A stretch of 64,000 nt of DNA from Alloalcanivorax dieselolei B5 (GCF_000300005.1 NC_018691.1:2046001-2110000), one strand, 5' to 3'. Counted from the stretch's first letter, positions 1 to 9,224 are shown. Program-made: numbers and translations. Notes: generated by a model from the letters alone, not told the origin.

Positions 1-431
1 AGCATGCGCATGTAGCCCCGGCCGAACGCTTCGTAATATTCGCGGAAGATCGCTTCATCGACGAATTGCGCTTCCTGCAGCACCCGATACAGCGAGGGGT
101 TGGCGCTGACGTATTCGAGGAAGGCGCGCAGACCCAGCTCCTCTGCCTGCAGCCGGTCGCGGGCGCTGATCACACTGGCGGCCAGATGGGCCCGCACTTT
201 ATGTCCCATGTCGCGTACCAGTTCACGCAGGATTTCCTCCTTGCCGGAGAAATAGCAGTACAGCGTGCCCTGGGCGACGCCGGCGGCGCGGGTGATGTCG
301 CTGATGCCGGCGCGGTGATAGCCAAGAGAGCCAAAGGTGTCCTCGGCGGCTTTCAGAATCCGGGCGCGGGTGCGGGCACCACGGGCGGTTTTCGGGGCGC
401 TGGGGGCGATGTCCTTGGCGGCGGAACTCAT
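1..431 (-). CDS. TetR/AcrR family transcriptional regulator (C-terminus beyond window edge)
   Basis: Reading leftward from an ATG at 431, the frame stays open to the window edge (about 143 codons), so the C-terminal ligand-binding part is incomplete. The N-terminus has a basic leader, then the TetR-type helix-turn-helix: an RARILKAAEDTFGSLGYH helix followed by ISDITRAAGVAQGTLYCYF and GKEEIL, at about residues 22-66. AGGA sits 9 bases before the start. It is divergent from the ABC transporter operon beginning at 819, and TetR regulators often control the neighbouring divergent operon; that target is an inference. The ligand cannot be read from the sequence. Confidence 0.9.
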   Translation of the reverse strand, partial: MSSAAKDIAPSAPKTARGARTRARILKAAEDTFGSLGYHRAGISDITRAAGVAQGTLYCYFSGKEEILRELVRDMGHKVRAHLAASVISARDRLQAEELGLRAFLEYVSANPSLYRVLQEAQFVDEAIFREYYEAFGRGYMRM

Positions 432-818
432 GGGCAAATCCTGTTTTGTTATTTGAAAACTGAATCGGTAGTCAGAAAAATTACGACCGAAGCCGTGCAG
501 TGTCAAGTTGAACCGTGCTTGAAAGGATTGCCTGGTGATCGCTGTTAGTGGCTGTTTTATAGGGTTTTATAGGCCATTTTGGGAGGCTGGGAATAGCTCG
601 GTAGACGAAATAATAAAATTTGTCTCCATTACGGTGCTTGAAGAAACCTGATTCAGTTGTCATATTATGAGCCAATGCAGTTCGCCCTGTTTGATAAGGC
701 GAGGTGCCGCGCCGTCCGGCCGTGCCGGGACGGTTCTCGACCCAATGACAACAACCGAACAACAAGCCCACTCATCGCGCTGCCGTGCAGACGATGAAGA
801 TAGAAAGGGAGAGATAAC
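432..818. other. Divergent intergenic region between the tetR-type gene and the ABC operon
   Basis: These 387 bases contain no convincing gene. They are more AT-rich than the flanks (notably 435-510 and 545-670) and must hold the promoters of both divergent transcription units. A possible operator palindrome lies at 460-475. No intrinsic terminator is visible. Confidence 0.6.
460..475. promoter_or_regulatory. Candidate operator for the TetR-type regulator
   Basis: CTGAATCGGTAGTCAG is an imperfect 16-bp palindrome (outer CTGA/TCAG arms exact) 29 bases upstream of the regulator's start codon. TetR proteins usually bind such short palindromes near their own promoter. The match is only to this general pattern, so the call is weak. 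Confidence 0.25.
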
Positions 819-2045
819 ATGAAGCAGCGTCTGCTCGCCGTAACGGCGTTCACCCTGGGTACCCTGTCGTTTTCCGCTGTCGCGCAAGCCGGTGACAGTG
901 TCCGCATCGCCCATGTCACCGGATTCTCCGGTCCGCTTTCCGCCTACGCCAAGCAGTTGAGCGATGGCATGAGCATGGGCTTCGAATACGCCACCGACGG
1001 CACCATGGAAGTGGCCGGCCGCAAGATCGAGATCATCGATAAAGACACCCAGAACGACCCCGCCCGGGCCCGCTCCCTGGTGGAGGAAGCCTATGCCGAG
1101 GACGATGCCAGCATCGTGGTGGGGCCGGTGGCCTCCGGCGTGGCTCTGGCCACCTTGCCGATCGCCGAGGAATACGAGCGCATCATCATGCCGGAGGGCG
1201 TGGCCGACGCCATCACCGGTGAACAATGGAACCGCTACGTATTCCGGGTCGGCCGTAACTCTTCCCAGGATGCGGTCTCCAACGCGGTGGCGCTGGGCCA
1301 GCCCGGTGTCTGCGTGGCCACCATCGCCCAGGACTACGCTTTTGGCCGCGATGGCGTGGCCGCCTATAAAGAGGCGATGACCTCCAGCGGCGGCAAGGTG
1401 GTTCACGAGGAATACCTGCCCACCGACGCCACCGACTTCACCGCCGCCGCCCAGCGTCTGTTCGGCGCTCTGAAGGACCGCGACGGTTGTGACAAGGGCA
1501 AATACATCTTCGCCATCTGGGCCGGCAGCGCCAATCCGCTCAGCCGGATCCAGGATCTGCACCCGGAACGTCATGGCATCAAGCTCGCCACCGGCGGCAA
1601 TATCCTGCCCGCGCTGGCCAGCTACTCCGCCTTCCCCGGCATGGAAGGGGCCGGCTTCTATTACTTTGAATCGCCGAAGAACGAGATCAACGACTGGTTC
1701 GTGAAGGAACACTTCAAGCGTTTCGACGCGGCACCGGATTTCTTCACCGCCCAGGGCTTCGCCCAGGCCATGGCGATCACCGCCGCGCTGCGCAAGACCG
1801 AAGGGTCCAGCGACAGCGAGGACCTGATCGAGGCGATGGAAGGGCTCAGCTTCGACACGCCCAAGGGCAAGATGACCTTCCGCGCGGAAGACCATCAGGC
1901 GATGCAGGCCATGTACCACTTCCGTATCGAATCGCAAGAGCGTGATGACTGGTTCGCGGATCGCACCGTCACCGCCGGTGTGCCGGTGCTGGTACGGGAA
2001 ATTCCCATGGACGAAATGAAGATTCCGCTGCGCAATCAGCGCTGA
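819..2045 (+). CDS. ABC transporter periplasmic substrate-binding protein, branched-chain amino acid (LivK) type
   Basis: 408 residues. A Sec signal peptide (MKQRLLAV core, cleavage probably after AVAQA near residue 24) precedes a Peripla_BP_6-type two-lobed binding domain with the typical start VRIAHVTGFSGPLSAYA and a QDYAFGRDG segment in the second half. It would bind the solute in the periplasm and deliver it to the LivH/LivM channel. The start is fixed by AAAGGGAGAG just upstream. It is the first gene of a five-component transporter operon. Family members also carry amides, urea and aromatic or short acids, so the substrate is not decided. Confidence 0.9.
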   Translation: MKQRLLAVTAFTLGTLSFSAVAQAGDSVRIAHVTGFSGPLSAYAKQLSDGMSMGFEYATDGTMEVAGRKIEIIDKDTQNDPARARSLVEEAYAEDDASIVVGPVASGVALATLPIAEEYERIIMPEGVADAITGEQWNRYVFRVGRNSSQDAVSNAVALGQPGVCVATIAQDYAFGRDGVAAYKEAMTSSGGKVVHEEYLPTDATDFTAAAQRLFGALKDRDGCDKGKYIFAIWAGSANPLSRIQDLHPERHGIKLATGGNILPALASYSAFPGMEGAGFYYFESPKNEINDWFVKEHFKRFDAAPDFFTAQGFAQAMAITAALRKTEGSSDSEDLIEAMEGLSFDTPKGKMTFRAEDHQAMQAMYHFRIESQERDDWFADRTVTAGVPVLVREIPMDEMKIPLRNQR

Positions 2046-2135
2046 TCACCGCGGGACGGCGTGCCATGGCACGCCGTCCGGGTCGTTCACGGAGCCTCGT
2101 CTCCACGGTTTGAGTTTGTCTACGGGGAAGTTGTC

Positions 2136-2915
2136 ATGGCGTCACCAACCGCCGTTCTCGAAACCCGCGACCTGACCATCCAGTTCGGTGGTCACGTGGC
2201 GGTGAATCGGGTGTCCTGCGCCTTTCAGGCGGGCACCCTGACCGCCATCGTTGGTCCCAACGGGGCGGGTAAAACCACCTGGTTCAATCTGATCTCAGGG
2301 CAACTGCGGGCCAGCGCCGGCAGTGTCCATCTGTTTGGCGAAGACATCACCGGTCTGGGCGTGGCCGCCCGGGCGGACAAGGGGCTGGGGCGCGCGTTTC
2401 AGCTCACCAATCTGTTTCCCGATCTCAGCGCCCTGGAAAACGTGCGCCTGGCGGTGGCCTCGCGTCACCGTATCGGCCATGTGTTCTGGCAGATGGCGTC
2501 GAAGCGCCGTGATATCACCGACCGCGCCGCCGAGTATCTGCGGCAGGTCAACATGCATCACCGCGCCGATGACGTGGTGGCCAACTTATCCCACGGTGAT
2601 CAGCGCAAGCTGGAAGTAGCCCTGATGCTGGCGCTGGAGCCCACCGTGTTCATGTTCGACGAACCCACCGCCGGCATGAGTGTGGATGAAGTGCCGGTGA
2701 TCCTGGATCTGATCGCCCAGATCAAACAGCGCGAGGACAAAGTGGTGCTGCTGGTGGAACACAAAATGGATGTGGTGCGCTCCCTGGCGGATCGCATCGT
2801 GGTGTTGCACAACGGCGAGCTGGTGGCGGACGGCGAGCCCACCGAGGTGATCGCCTCGCCGATCGTGCAGGAAGCCTATCTGGGCGTGGCGGCGGAAGCG
2901 GAGGAGGGCGCATGA
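2136..2915 (+). CDS. livG: Branched-chain amino acid-type ABC transporter ATP-binding protein LivG
   Basis: 259 residues from the ATG at 2136, which has GGGGAAG 5 bases upstream; an in-frame ATG at 2061 would add 25 residues of unrelated sequence and has no good ribosome site. The Walker A is GPNGAGKTT (about residue 38), the signature LSHGDQRKLE replaces LSGGQ as in the LivG group, and the Walker B is VFMFDEPTAGM. The C-terminal QEAYLG is typical of LivG. It pairs with LivF to power the transporter. The stop overlaps the livF start (ATGA). Confidence 0.93.
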   Translation: MASPTAVLETRDLTIQFGGHVAVNRVSCAFQAGTLTAIVGPNGAGKTTWFNLISGQLRASAGSVHLFGEDITGLGVAARADKGLGRAFQLTNLFPDLSALENVRLAVASRHRIGHVFWQMASKRRDITDRAAEYLRQVNMHHRADDVVANLSHGDQRKLEVALMLALEPTVFMFDEPTAGMSVDEVPVILDLIAQIKQREDKVVLLVEHKMDVVRSLADRIVVLHNGELVADGEPTEVIASPIVQEAYLGVAAEAEEGA

Positions 2916-3637
2916 GCGAGCCGATTCTGTCTCTGCGGGAGGTCTACGCGGACATCGACCAATACCACATTCTACACGGCGTCGATCTGGACGTGCCGGC
3001 CGGGGAACTAACGGTACTGCTGGGACGTAACGGTGCCGGCAAAAGCACCACGCTGCGTACCATCATGGGCCTGACCACCCTGACCAGAGGGCAGGTGCGT
3101 TTCCAGGGGCGTGACATTGGCGGCACGGCGACGCCGGCCATCGCCCGTGGCGGCATTGCCTTCGTGCCGGAGAACATGGGTATCTTCGGCCAGCTCACGG
3201 TGCGGGAAAACATGGTCCTGGCGGCGGTCAGCGGTGCCATGGACGAGCCGCGCCTGGACTGGATTTTCGAAGTGTTTCCGCCACTGAAAAAATTCTGGAA
3301 CCGCGCCGCCGGCAATCTTTCCGGCGGGCAGAAGCAGATGCTGGCGATTGCCCGGGCGGTAATCGAACCGCGTGAGTTGTTGCTGGTGGACGAGCCCACC
3401 AAAGGGCTGGCGCCGGCCATCATCAATGATCTGGCCGATGCTTTCGAACAGCTCAAACAGCAGCAGGTATCGATCCTGCTGGTGGAACAGAACTTCAATT
3501 TTTCCCGGCGCCTTGGCCAGTCCGTGGCGGTGATGAGCGACGGACATATCGTGCACCGGGGCACCATGGCGGAACTCGCCGAGGACGAAGACCTGCAGCA
3601 TGAACTGCTGGGCCTTGGCCTGGGCGCGCACCAATAA
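2912..3637 (+). CDS. livF: Branched-chain amino acid-type ABC transporter ATP-binding protein LivF
   Basis: 241 residues, the normal LivF length. It has Walker A GRNGAGKST (about residue 36), signature LSGGQKQMLAIARA, Walker B LLLVDEPTKGL and a switch histidine replaced by the LivF-type VEQNF. Its ATG overlaps the livG stop by 4 bases, which indicates translational coupling and equal stoichiometry of the two ATPases. The following gene livH starts 12 bases downstream. Confidence 0.93.
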   Translation: MSEPILSLREVYADIDQYHILHGVDLDVPAGELTVLLGRNGAGKSTTLRTIMGLTTLTRGQVRFQGRDIGGTATPAIARGGIAFVPENMGIFGQLTVRENMVLAAVSGAMDEPRLDWIFEVFPPLKKFWNRAAGNLSGGQKQMLAIARAVIEPRELLLVDEPTKGLAPAIINDLADAFEQLKQQQVSILLVEQNFNFSRRLGQSVAVMSDGHIVHRGTMAELAEDEDLQHELLGLGLGAHQ

Positions 3638-3649
3638 GGAGAACAGAGC

Positions 3650-4711
3650 ATGTCCGCTCCTCAAGATATTTTTGACGCCGACACCGGCAACAGGTCGTGG
3701 TGGGAGAGGCTGCGCGGGTTCCAGCAGGACAAGCCGCATCTGTTTCTGCTGCTGATCATGGTGGTGATCCCGCTGTTCCTGATGAACCCGTCCACCTGGG
3801 CGGTGCTCACCCTGAGCGGCCTGGCCATGGGCGCCATGCTGTTTCTGATGGCTTCCGGCATGACCCTGACCTTCGGGCTGATGAACGTGCTGAACCTGGC
3901 CCACGGTTCCTTTATTTCCCTCGGCGCTTTCGCCGGCGCCACCGTGCTCACCATGTGGTTGAACGACTACACCAGCGGTTCGCTGTGGGTCAATCTGCTG
4001 GCGGTGATCCCGGCGCTGCTGTTCGCGCTGGTGGTGGCGGGGCTGCTCGGCGTGTTGTTCGAGCGGCTGGTGATCCGTCCGGTTTATGGCGATCACCTCA
4101 AGCAGATTCTGGTGACCGTGGGCGGCTCCATCATCGTCATGGAGTTGCTGCAGGTGATCTGGGGTTCCAACGAGATTCCGGTGCCGCGACCGGAAGCGCT
4201 GCGCGGCGCGTTGTTGATCAGCGATGCGATTCCCATCATCGGCGGCATCGCCCTGGAAAAATACCGCCTGCTGGCGGTGGTGCTGGGGCTGGCGGTGTAC
4301 GCCTTGATGCTGTGGGTAATCGACCGTACTCGCCTGGGCATTCTGATCCGCGCCGGGGTGGAAAACCGGGAGATGGTGGAAGTGCACGGCTACCGTATCC
4401 GCCTGCTGTTCCTGGCGGTGTTCGTGGCCGGCTCGGCACTGGCCGGCATCGGTGGCGCCATGTGGGCCATGTACCGGGAGATCATCACCGCGCACATGGG
4501 CGAGGAACTGATGATCTCGGTGATCGTGGTGATCATCCTTGGTGGTCTCGGTTCAGTGCGCGGCTGTTTTTACGGCGCCATGCTGGTGGGCCTGATCAAT
4601 CTCTATGTGGGCTTTCTGGAACCGCGTCTGGCGGCGGTGGCCACCGTCGGGCTGATGGTGGCGGTGCTGATGTGGCGGCCCCAGGGCCTGATTCCGGTCA
4701 TCAAGGTGTGA
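3650..4711 (+). CDS. livH: Branched-chain amino acid-type ABC transporter permease LivH
   Basis: 353 residues with an N-terminal cytoplasmic extension of about 30 residues, then eight or so hydrophobic segments. The conserved LivH core is visible: ASGMTLTFGLMNVLNLAHG near residue 67, and the C-terminal VVIILGGLGSVRGCFYGA and MWRPQGL motifs. It forms half of the inner-membrane channel. AAGGAG lies 11 bases upstream. The extension is longer than in E. coli LivH (308 residues), as in many LivH homologues of the urea/amide branch. Confidence 0.92.
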   Translation: MSAPQDIFDADTGNRSWWERLRGFQQDKPHLFLLLIMVVIPLFLMNPSTWAVLTLSGLAMGAMLFLMASGMTLTFGLMNVLNLAHGSFISLGAFAGATVLTMWLNDYTSGSLWVNLLAVIPALLFALVVAGLLGVLFERLVIRPVYGDHLKQILVTVGGSIIVMELLQVIWGSNEIPVPRPEALRGALLISDAIPIIGGIALEKYRLLAVVLGLAVYALMLWVIDRTRLGILIRAGVENREMVEVHGYRIRLLFLAVFVAGSALAGIGGAMWAMYREIITAHMGEELMISVIVVIILGGLGSVRGCFYGAMLVGLINLYVGFLEPRLAAVATVGLMVAVLMWRPQGLIPVIKV

Positions 4712-4721
4712 GGAGAGAGAC

Positions 4722-5960
4722 ATGCTGAAGACCTTGCTTTCCGGAGATTATCCGCGCAGCCGTCCGCTCACCGTGCTGCTGCTGTTGATGTTCCTGTGTC
4801 TGGCGCTGGGGCCGTTCCTGTTCCCCGGCACCCGGGCGTTTTCCACCCTGGGCATGATCTGCGTGTTCGTGATCGTGGTGGCGTCCTACGATCTGATGCT
4901 GGGGTACACCCACATCGTGTCCTTTGCCCATACCATGTTTTTCGGTATTGGCGCCTACGGCGTGGCGATGACCATGGACGCCATGGGCAAAGGCTTCGCG
5001 CCGATCTTCATCGGCCTGGGCGCCTCTCTGCTGGTCAGCTTGCTGTTGGCGTTGTTACTGGGATTGTTGTCATTGCGGGTGAAGGCGATCTTCTTCGCGC
5101 TGGTGACGCTGGCGGTGGCGTTCGCGTTCCTCAGCCTGGTGACGCAGCTTTATCACATCACCGGCGGAGAGGATGGTCTGCGAGTGCGGGTGCCGCGTGA
5201 ACTGGGGCCAGCCTTCAAACCTTTTGATGGCGAACTGCGCGGCTTCAGTATCACCACCTTCCTGGGCGGCCTGTTCACCGATCCGGGAAATCTCGGTGAG
5301 GTATGGCGTGAGTCGCTGTTCAAGGCGCGTCTCACCGGCCGGGATCTGATGTACTACATTACTTTCTTCATCACCGTTGGTGTGTTCCTGTTCCTGTTGC
5401 GTCTGGTCAACTCACCGTTCGGGCGTGTGCTGCAGGCGATTCGGGAGAACGAATTCCGTGCCCAGGCGCTCGGTTACCGGACCGTGTTCTACCGCACCGC
5501 GGTGGTGATCATCTCCGCTTTGCTGGCGACGCTGGCCGGGGTGCTGTTCGCGCTGATCAACCGCTATGTGAATCCGGAGAACACGCTGAATTTCGAGCTG
5601 ATGGTGTTCATTCTGTTGATGTGTGTGATCGGTGGCATGGGCACACTGTATGGCGCGGTGGTGGGTGCGGTATTGTTCCTGTTGGCGCAGAATTATCTGC
5701 AGGATGTGCTCAAGTGGCTGGGCGGCGGCCTGGAGCCGGGCACGCTGCTGGCGGAGCTGGTGGGGCCGGAACGCTGGTTGCTGTGGTTCGGTTTGCTGTT
5801 CGTGCTCAGCGTGTACTTTTTCCCCGCCGGCATCGTCGGTCAGTTACGGTTGTGGGCCCGGCGGTCGTCATCGCGGAAACAGGGCAACGGTGATGACGCC
5901 ACGGCGACCGGCGAGCAGGAAAGCGGCAACAAGGGCAAGGACGGCCCGGTGGTGTCATGA
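4722..5960 (+). CDS. livM: Branched-chain amino acid-type ABC transporter permease LivM
   Basis: 412 residues. Hydrophobic segments run through most of the protein, with the LivM hallmarks [20 protein letters not shown] (near residue 63) and [20 protein letters not shown] (near residue 235), and a [16 protein letters not shown] loop. The last 35 residues form a charged, low-complexity tail ([12 protein letters not shown]...) that is not part of the core fold. The start has GAGGAGAGAG upstream. Its stop overlaps the ATG of the downstream dehydrogenase, so the two are probably co-translated. Confidence 0.92.
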   Translation: MLKTLLSGDYPRSRPLTVLLLLMFLCLALGPFLFPGTRAFSTLGMICVFVIVVASYDLMLGYTHIVSFAHTMFFGIGAYGVAMTMDAMGKGFAPIFIGLGASLLVSLLLALLLGLLSLRVKAIFFALVTLAVAFAFLSLVTQLYHITGGEDGLRVRVPRELGPAFKPFDGELRGFSITTFLGGLFTDPGNLGEVWRESLFKARLTGRDLMYYITFFITVGVFLFLLRLVNSPFGRVLQAIRENEFRAQALGYRTVFYRTAVVIISALLATLAGVLFALINRYVNPENTLNFELMVFILLMCVIGGMGTLYGAVVGAVLFLLAQNYLQDVLKWLGGGLEPGTLLAELVGPERWLLWFGLLFVLSVYFFPAGIVGQLRLWARRSSSRKQGNGDDATATGEQESGNKGKDGPVVS

Positions 5961-6787
5961 ACCGGGAAGCAGTAGGACGGGAGAGTAGTGGAATGGGAGA
6001 GCAAGCGGGACGTCTGCACGGCAAGGTGGCGTTGATCACCGGCGCCGCTCGCGGCATTGGCCGGGGCATCGCCGAGTGCTATGCCCGGGAAGGGGCGCGG
6101 GTGGCGGTGGCCGACCTGGACAGTGACAGTGCCGGGGAAACGGCGGCGGCGATTCGGGCCACCGGCGGCGAGGCCATGGCGGTGACCATGGATGTTACCG
6201 ACGAAGCGGCGGTCAGCGACGGCGTCAGCGCCGTGGTGACCGCCTGGGGCGGTCTGGACGTGGCGTTCGCCAATGCCGGCATTCAACACATCGACCCGCT
6301 GGATCAGTTGTCCTTCGCCAATTGGCGCAAGGTCATGGCGGTGCATCTGGATGGCGCTTTTCTGCTTACCCGGGAGGCGCTGCGGGCCATGTATGCCAGC
6401 GGTGGCGGCACCATGCTGTACATGGGGTCGGTGCATTCACTGGAAGCCTCACCGCTGAAAGCGCCCTATGTGGCCGCCAAGCACGCCCTGCTTGGCCTGT
6501 GCCGTTCGGTGGCGAAGGAGGGTGCCGCCCACGGTGTGCGCAGCAACATCATCTGTCCCGGCTTCGTGCGCACCCCACTGGTGGATAAACAGATCCCGGA
6601 GCAGGCAAAAGAGCTCGGCATCTCCGAGGATGAAGTGATCCGCAACGTCATGCTCAAGAACACCGTGGACGGCGAATTCACCACCGTGGAGGATGTGGCG
6701 GAACTGGCCCTGCACCTGGCGGCCTTCCCCTCGGCGGCGCTCACCGGCCAGTCCGTGGTGGTCAGCCATGGGTGGCATATGGGATAG
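5957..6787 (+). CDS. Short-chain dehydrogenase/reductase (SDR) at the end of the ABC transporter operon
   Basis: 276 residues from the ATG that overlaps the livM stop (ATGA). A second ATG at 5993 has GGGAG 9 bases upstream and would give 264 residues beginning just before the Rossmann fold, so the true start is uncertain. Classical SDR features: [12 protein letters not shown] cofactor loop, NAG motif (AFANAGI), serine in GSVHS and the YVAAK catalytic Tyr-Lys pair. The C-terminus ([16 protein letters not shown]) resembles 3-hydroxybutyrate dehydrogenase-type members. Its operon position suggests that it oxidises or reduces the transported compound; the substrate is unknown. Confidence 0.88.
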   Translation: MNREAVGRESSGMGEQAGRLHGKVALITGAARGIGRGIAECYAREGARVAVADLDSDSAGETAAAIRATGGEAMAVTMDVTDEAAVSDGVSAVVTAWGGLDVAFANAGIQHIDPLDQLSFANWRKVMAVHLDGAFLLTREALRAMYASGGGTMLYMGSVHSLEASPLKAPYVAAKHALLGLCRSVAKEGAAHGVRSNIICPGFVRTPLVDKQIPEQAKELGISEDEVIRNVMLKNTVDGEFTTVEDVAELALHLAAFPSAALTGQSVVVSHGWHMG

Positions 6788-6793
6788 GAAGGG

Positions 6794-7009
6794 AGTTGAC
6801 AGTTGATAGTGGACAGTTGACAGCGAAAAGAAAAAGACATTGCGTTTTCGCAAGATGTATTTGCGTATACGCATCCCGTTGCTCATAGTTGGACCTAATC
6901 GTTTATACACAAGGAGGCCGCGCCCAAGCCTTGGACGCGGCCTCCTTGTTTTTCAGATTAATCTATCGTGTTCCGCGAGCTGTCAACTGTCCACTATCAA
7001 CTGTCAACT
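6794..7009. repeat. Inverted pair of four-unit heptad arrays (copy 1)
   Basis: At 6794-6821 four consecutive 7-bp units fit AGTKGAY with no spacers. At 6982-7009 the exact reverse complement of the same four units occurs, giving facing arms about 160 bases apart. The match extends a few bases inward (AGCG). The core contains a strong terminator hairpin (6910-6953). A second pair with the same arms is at 29381-29544. The interval 6788-7153 holds no gene. Confidence 0.85.
6910..6953 (+). terminator. Rho-independent terminator after the ABC transporter/SDR operon
   Basis: A perfect 13-bp stem (CAAGGAGGCCGCG at 6910-6922 with CGCGGCCTCCTTG at 6936-6948) is followed by five T residues. It lies 120 bases past the SDR stop and inside the heptad-array element. 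Confidence 0.85.
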
Positions 7010-7025
7010 GCTTTGACGGGAGCCC

Positions 7026-7147
7026 GGTTCCATCCGTGGAACCTGGAGATCGATCAGGCCTTCAAGGGGTCACAGAAGGGAATCTGAAGGGGGCTCGCCG
7101 AACCGCAAAGATACTGTACGAAAGGACAGTGTGTCAAGGTTCGGCGA
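7026..7147. other. Tandem stem-loops between the heptad element and minE
   Basis: Two structures are visible. The first is GGTTCC/GGAACC (7026-7043). The second is a nested hairpin with a 10-bp outer stem (TCGCCGAACC 7095-7104 with GGTTCGGCGA 7138-7147) and an inner stem ACTGT/ACAGT (7113-7130). On the minus strand the nested hairpin lies 6 bases past the minE stop and may protect or end the min transcript, but there is no T tract on that side. A small RNA is possible but unproven. Confidence 0.5.
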
Positions 7148-7153
7148 TGGCGA

Positions 7154-7414
7154 TCAATCGTCCTCGCCTTCCGGCAGGGTGATGTTCAGTTCCAGAACCT
7201 CACAGCCGGACTCCCGGTCCACTTGCACATTCACCGCCTCCGGGCTCACCGGCACGTATTTGCGCACCACGGCCAGCAGCTCTTCCTGCAGTTGGGGCAG
7301 GTAATCGGGACCGCCGCGTCCGCTGCGTTCGCGGGCAACGATGATTTGCAGCCGCTCCTTGGCGGTGGAGGCGGTGTTCTGCTTCTTAGGCAGCAAGTAA
7401 CTGAAGATGCCCAT
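7154..7414 (-). CDS. minE: Cell division topological specificity factor MinE
   Basis: 86 residues, close to the 88 of E. coli MinE. The N-terminal membrane-targeting helix (MGIFSYLLPKKQ) is followed by the MinD-stimulating segment (TAKERLQIIVARERS, about residues 18-32) and the dimerising beta domain ending in LELNITLPE. It stimulates MinD ATPase and drives pole-to-pole oscillation of MinCD so that FtsZ assembles only at midcell. It starts 3 bases after minD, the usual minCDE order. Confidence 0.96.
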   Translation of the reverse strand: MGIFSYLLPKKQNTASTAKERLQIIVARERSGRGGPDYLPQLQEELLAVVRKYVPVSPEAVNVQVDRESGCEVLELNITLPEGEDD

Positions 7415-7417
7415 GAT

Positions 7418-8230
7418 TTAGCCTCCGAACAGTCGTCCAAACAATCCTTTTTTGGCGGCGGTGAGGAAGCGGTGGGGGCGTTCCTCGCCAATGAACCGCG
7501 CCACGGCGTCGGCGTAAGCCAGACCAGCATCGGATTCCAGATCCAGGATTACCGGCGCGCCGGAGTTACTGGCGTTGAGCACGGCCTGGGATTCGGGAAT
7601 CACACCGAGCAGGTCCACGGCGAGAATTTCCTGCACGTCCTCCACGGACAGCATTTCTCCGCGCTCCACGCGTTCCGGAGAGTAGCGGGTCAGCAGCAGC
7701 CGGGCGGGAATGTCGCCTTCGCCCAGTTCGGCCTTGCGGGTCTTGCTGGAGAGAATCCCCAGGATGCGGTCGGAGTCGCGCACACTGGACACTTCGGGGT
7801 TGGTCACCACGATCGCTTCGTCGGCGAAATAAGCGGCCATCAGCGCGCCCTTCTCGATCCCCGCCGGGCTGTCGCAGATCACGTATTCCATTTCCATGTC
7901 ACGTAGGCCGTTGAGCACTTTCTCCACGCCTTCCTGGCTCAGGGCGTCCTTGTCGCGGGTCTGGGAGGCGGGCAGGATGAACAGATTCTCCACCCGTTTG
8001 TCCTTGATCAGACCCTGCTTGAGGTTGGCGTCACCGTTGATCACGTTGACCAGGTCGTAAACCACGCGGCGCTCGCAACCCATGATCAGGTCCAGATTCC
8101 GCAGCCCCACATCAAAATCGATTACCGTGGTTTTATGGCCACGCATGGCGAGACCGGTTGCCAGGGCGGCGCTGGTGGTGGTCTTGCCCACTCCTCCCTT
8201 GCCGGATGTCACGACCACGATTTTTGTCAC
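7418..8230 (-). CDS. minD: Septum site-determining ATPase MinD
   Basis: 270 residues, identical in length to E. coli MinD. The start is a GTG at 8230 with GGAGAAGAG just upstream; the frame extends further but the extra residues are not MinD-like. It has the deviant Walker A GKGGVGKTT (residues 10-18), switch regions including IDFDVGLRNLDL, and a C-terminal amphipathic membrane helix (KKGLFGRLFGG). ATP-bound dimers sit on the inner membrane and recruit MinC, and MinE releases them. Confidence 0.96.
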   Translation of the reverse strand: MTKIVVVTSGKGGVGKTTTSAALATGLAMRGHKTTVIDFDVGLRNLDLIMGCERRVVYDLVNVINGDANLKQGLIKDKRVENLFILPASQTRDKDALSQEGVEKVLNGLRDMEMEYVICDSPAGIEKGALMAAYFADEAIVVTNPEVSSVRDSDRILGILSSKTRKAELGEGDIPARLLLTRYSPERVERGEMLSVEDVQEILAVDLLGVIPESQAVLNASNSGAPVILDLESDAGLAYADAVARFIGEERPHRFLTAAKKGLFGRLFGG

Positions 8231-8300
8231 GATCTCTTCTCCTCGAAGTCCTTGCAGACGTAGGTGCGAGCCGCTGCCGGACACCGGCAACGACGGGTTC

Positions 8301-9029
8301 TCAACTTTTGCCCATCAGATCGGCGAAGCTCATGGCGTCGCCGTCCAGGCTCATTTGCACGGGTTTGCGTCGATAGGCGTCCGGCAGATCCTCGGCGACC
8401 CGATAATGGCCGGCGATGGACACCAGTTCCGCATCCAGATCCTGACAGAAGATCCGCGCCGCCTCATTGCCTCGTACGCCGGCCAGAGCCCGTCCGCGCA
8501 GCGTGTTGTAAATATGGATATTGCCTTCGGCCACCAACTCGGCGCCGGTGCTCACTGGCGCCAGCACGATCAGATCGCCGCGGGCATAGACCTGCTGTCC
8601 GGAACGCACGGGCTGCTCCACTACCAGGGTGTCCTCGGCGGGAGCCGGGGAGGCCTTGGTATTGCCGGCGCGCGCCGGCGGCTCACTGCGGGCCACATCG
8701 CGGCCGTTGGCCAGATTGATGCTGCCCAGGCCGAGCATGGCGGCTACCTGGTCGTCCAGTTCCGGGTGGCGGGCCAGGGCGACCAGATTGACGCCCAGCC
8801 CGCGCAGGGTGTCCACGGCGGTCAGCAGCTCCACCTGGGAGGCCTCTTCCGGATGGGCCACATCCACCACCACCGGCGCGTCCAGCAGCCACTGGGCGGC
8901 GTCTTCCAGCCGTTGGGAGATTTGCTGATGCAGACTACGGGAGTCCAGGTCCTTGAGATAGAGGACCGTCGCCATCAGCATGCGGCCCTTGAACTCGAAA
9001 CTTGCCTTTTCCTCGATGGAAACTGTCAT
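8301..9029 (-). CDS. minC: Septum formation inhibitor MinC
   Basis: 242 residues. The N-terminal FtsZ-inhibiting domain (about 1-110) is joined by a Pro/Ala-rich linker to the C-terminal beta-helix domain that binds MinD and the septum, with the signature VRSGQQVYARGDLIV and GNIHIYNTLRGRALAG. It is the first gene of minCDE; 70 bases separate it from minD, more than between minD and minE. Confidence 0.96.
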   Translation of the reverse strand: MTVSIEEKASFEFKGRMLMATVLYLKDLDSRSLHQQISQRLEDAAQWLLDAPVVVDVAHPEEASQVELLTAVDTLRGLGVNLVALARHPELDDQVAAMLGLGSINLANGRDVARSEPPARAGNTKASPAPAEDTLVVEQPVRSGQQVYARGDLIVLAPVSTGAELVAEGNIHIYNTLRGRALAGVRGNEAARIFCQDLDAELVSIAGHYRVAEDLPDAYRRKPVQMSLDGDAMSFADLMGKS

Positions 9030-9224
9030 TGACTGGGTCTTTTTACCTGCTTATTGGGTCGAAGGCGGCCGCCGGGAAGCGGCACAGGCCCCAGGCGGCC
9101 GGCGGGTGAGCCGACCATTGGGGGCACTCGACATATCCGGCAAAGCGTAGACGAAACCGACAAGCGGCGAAAGACGCGCGACCCACGGTCATTGTTAAAT
9201 TTGCCAATGTTGGGACCCGTCGAT

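Noticed and set aside
6794-7009. CRISPR array
   Set aside because: The repeat units are 7 bp with no spacers, there are only four units per arm and no cas genes.
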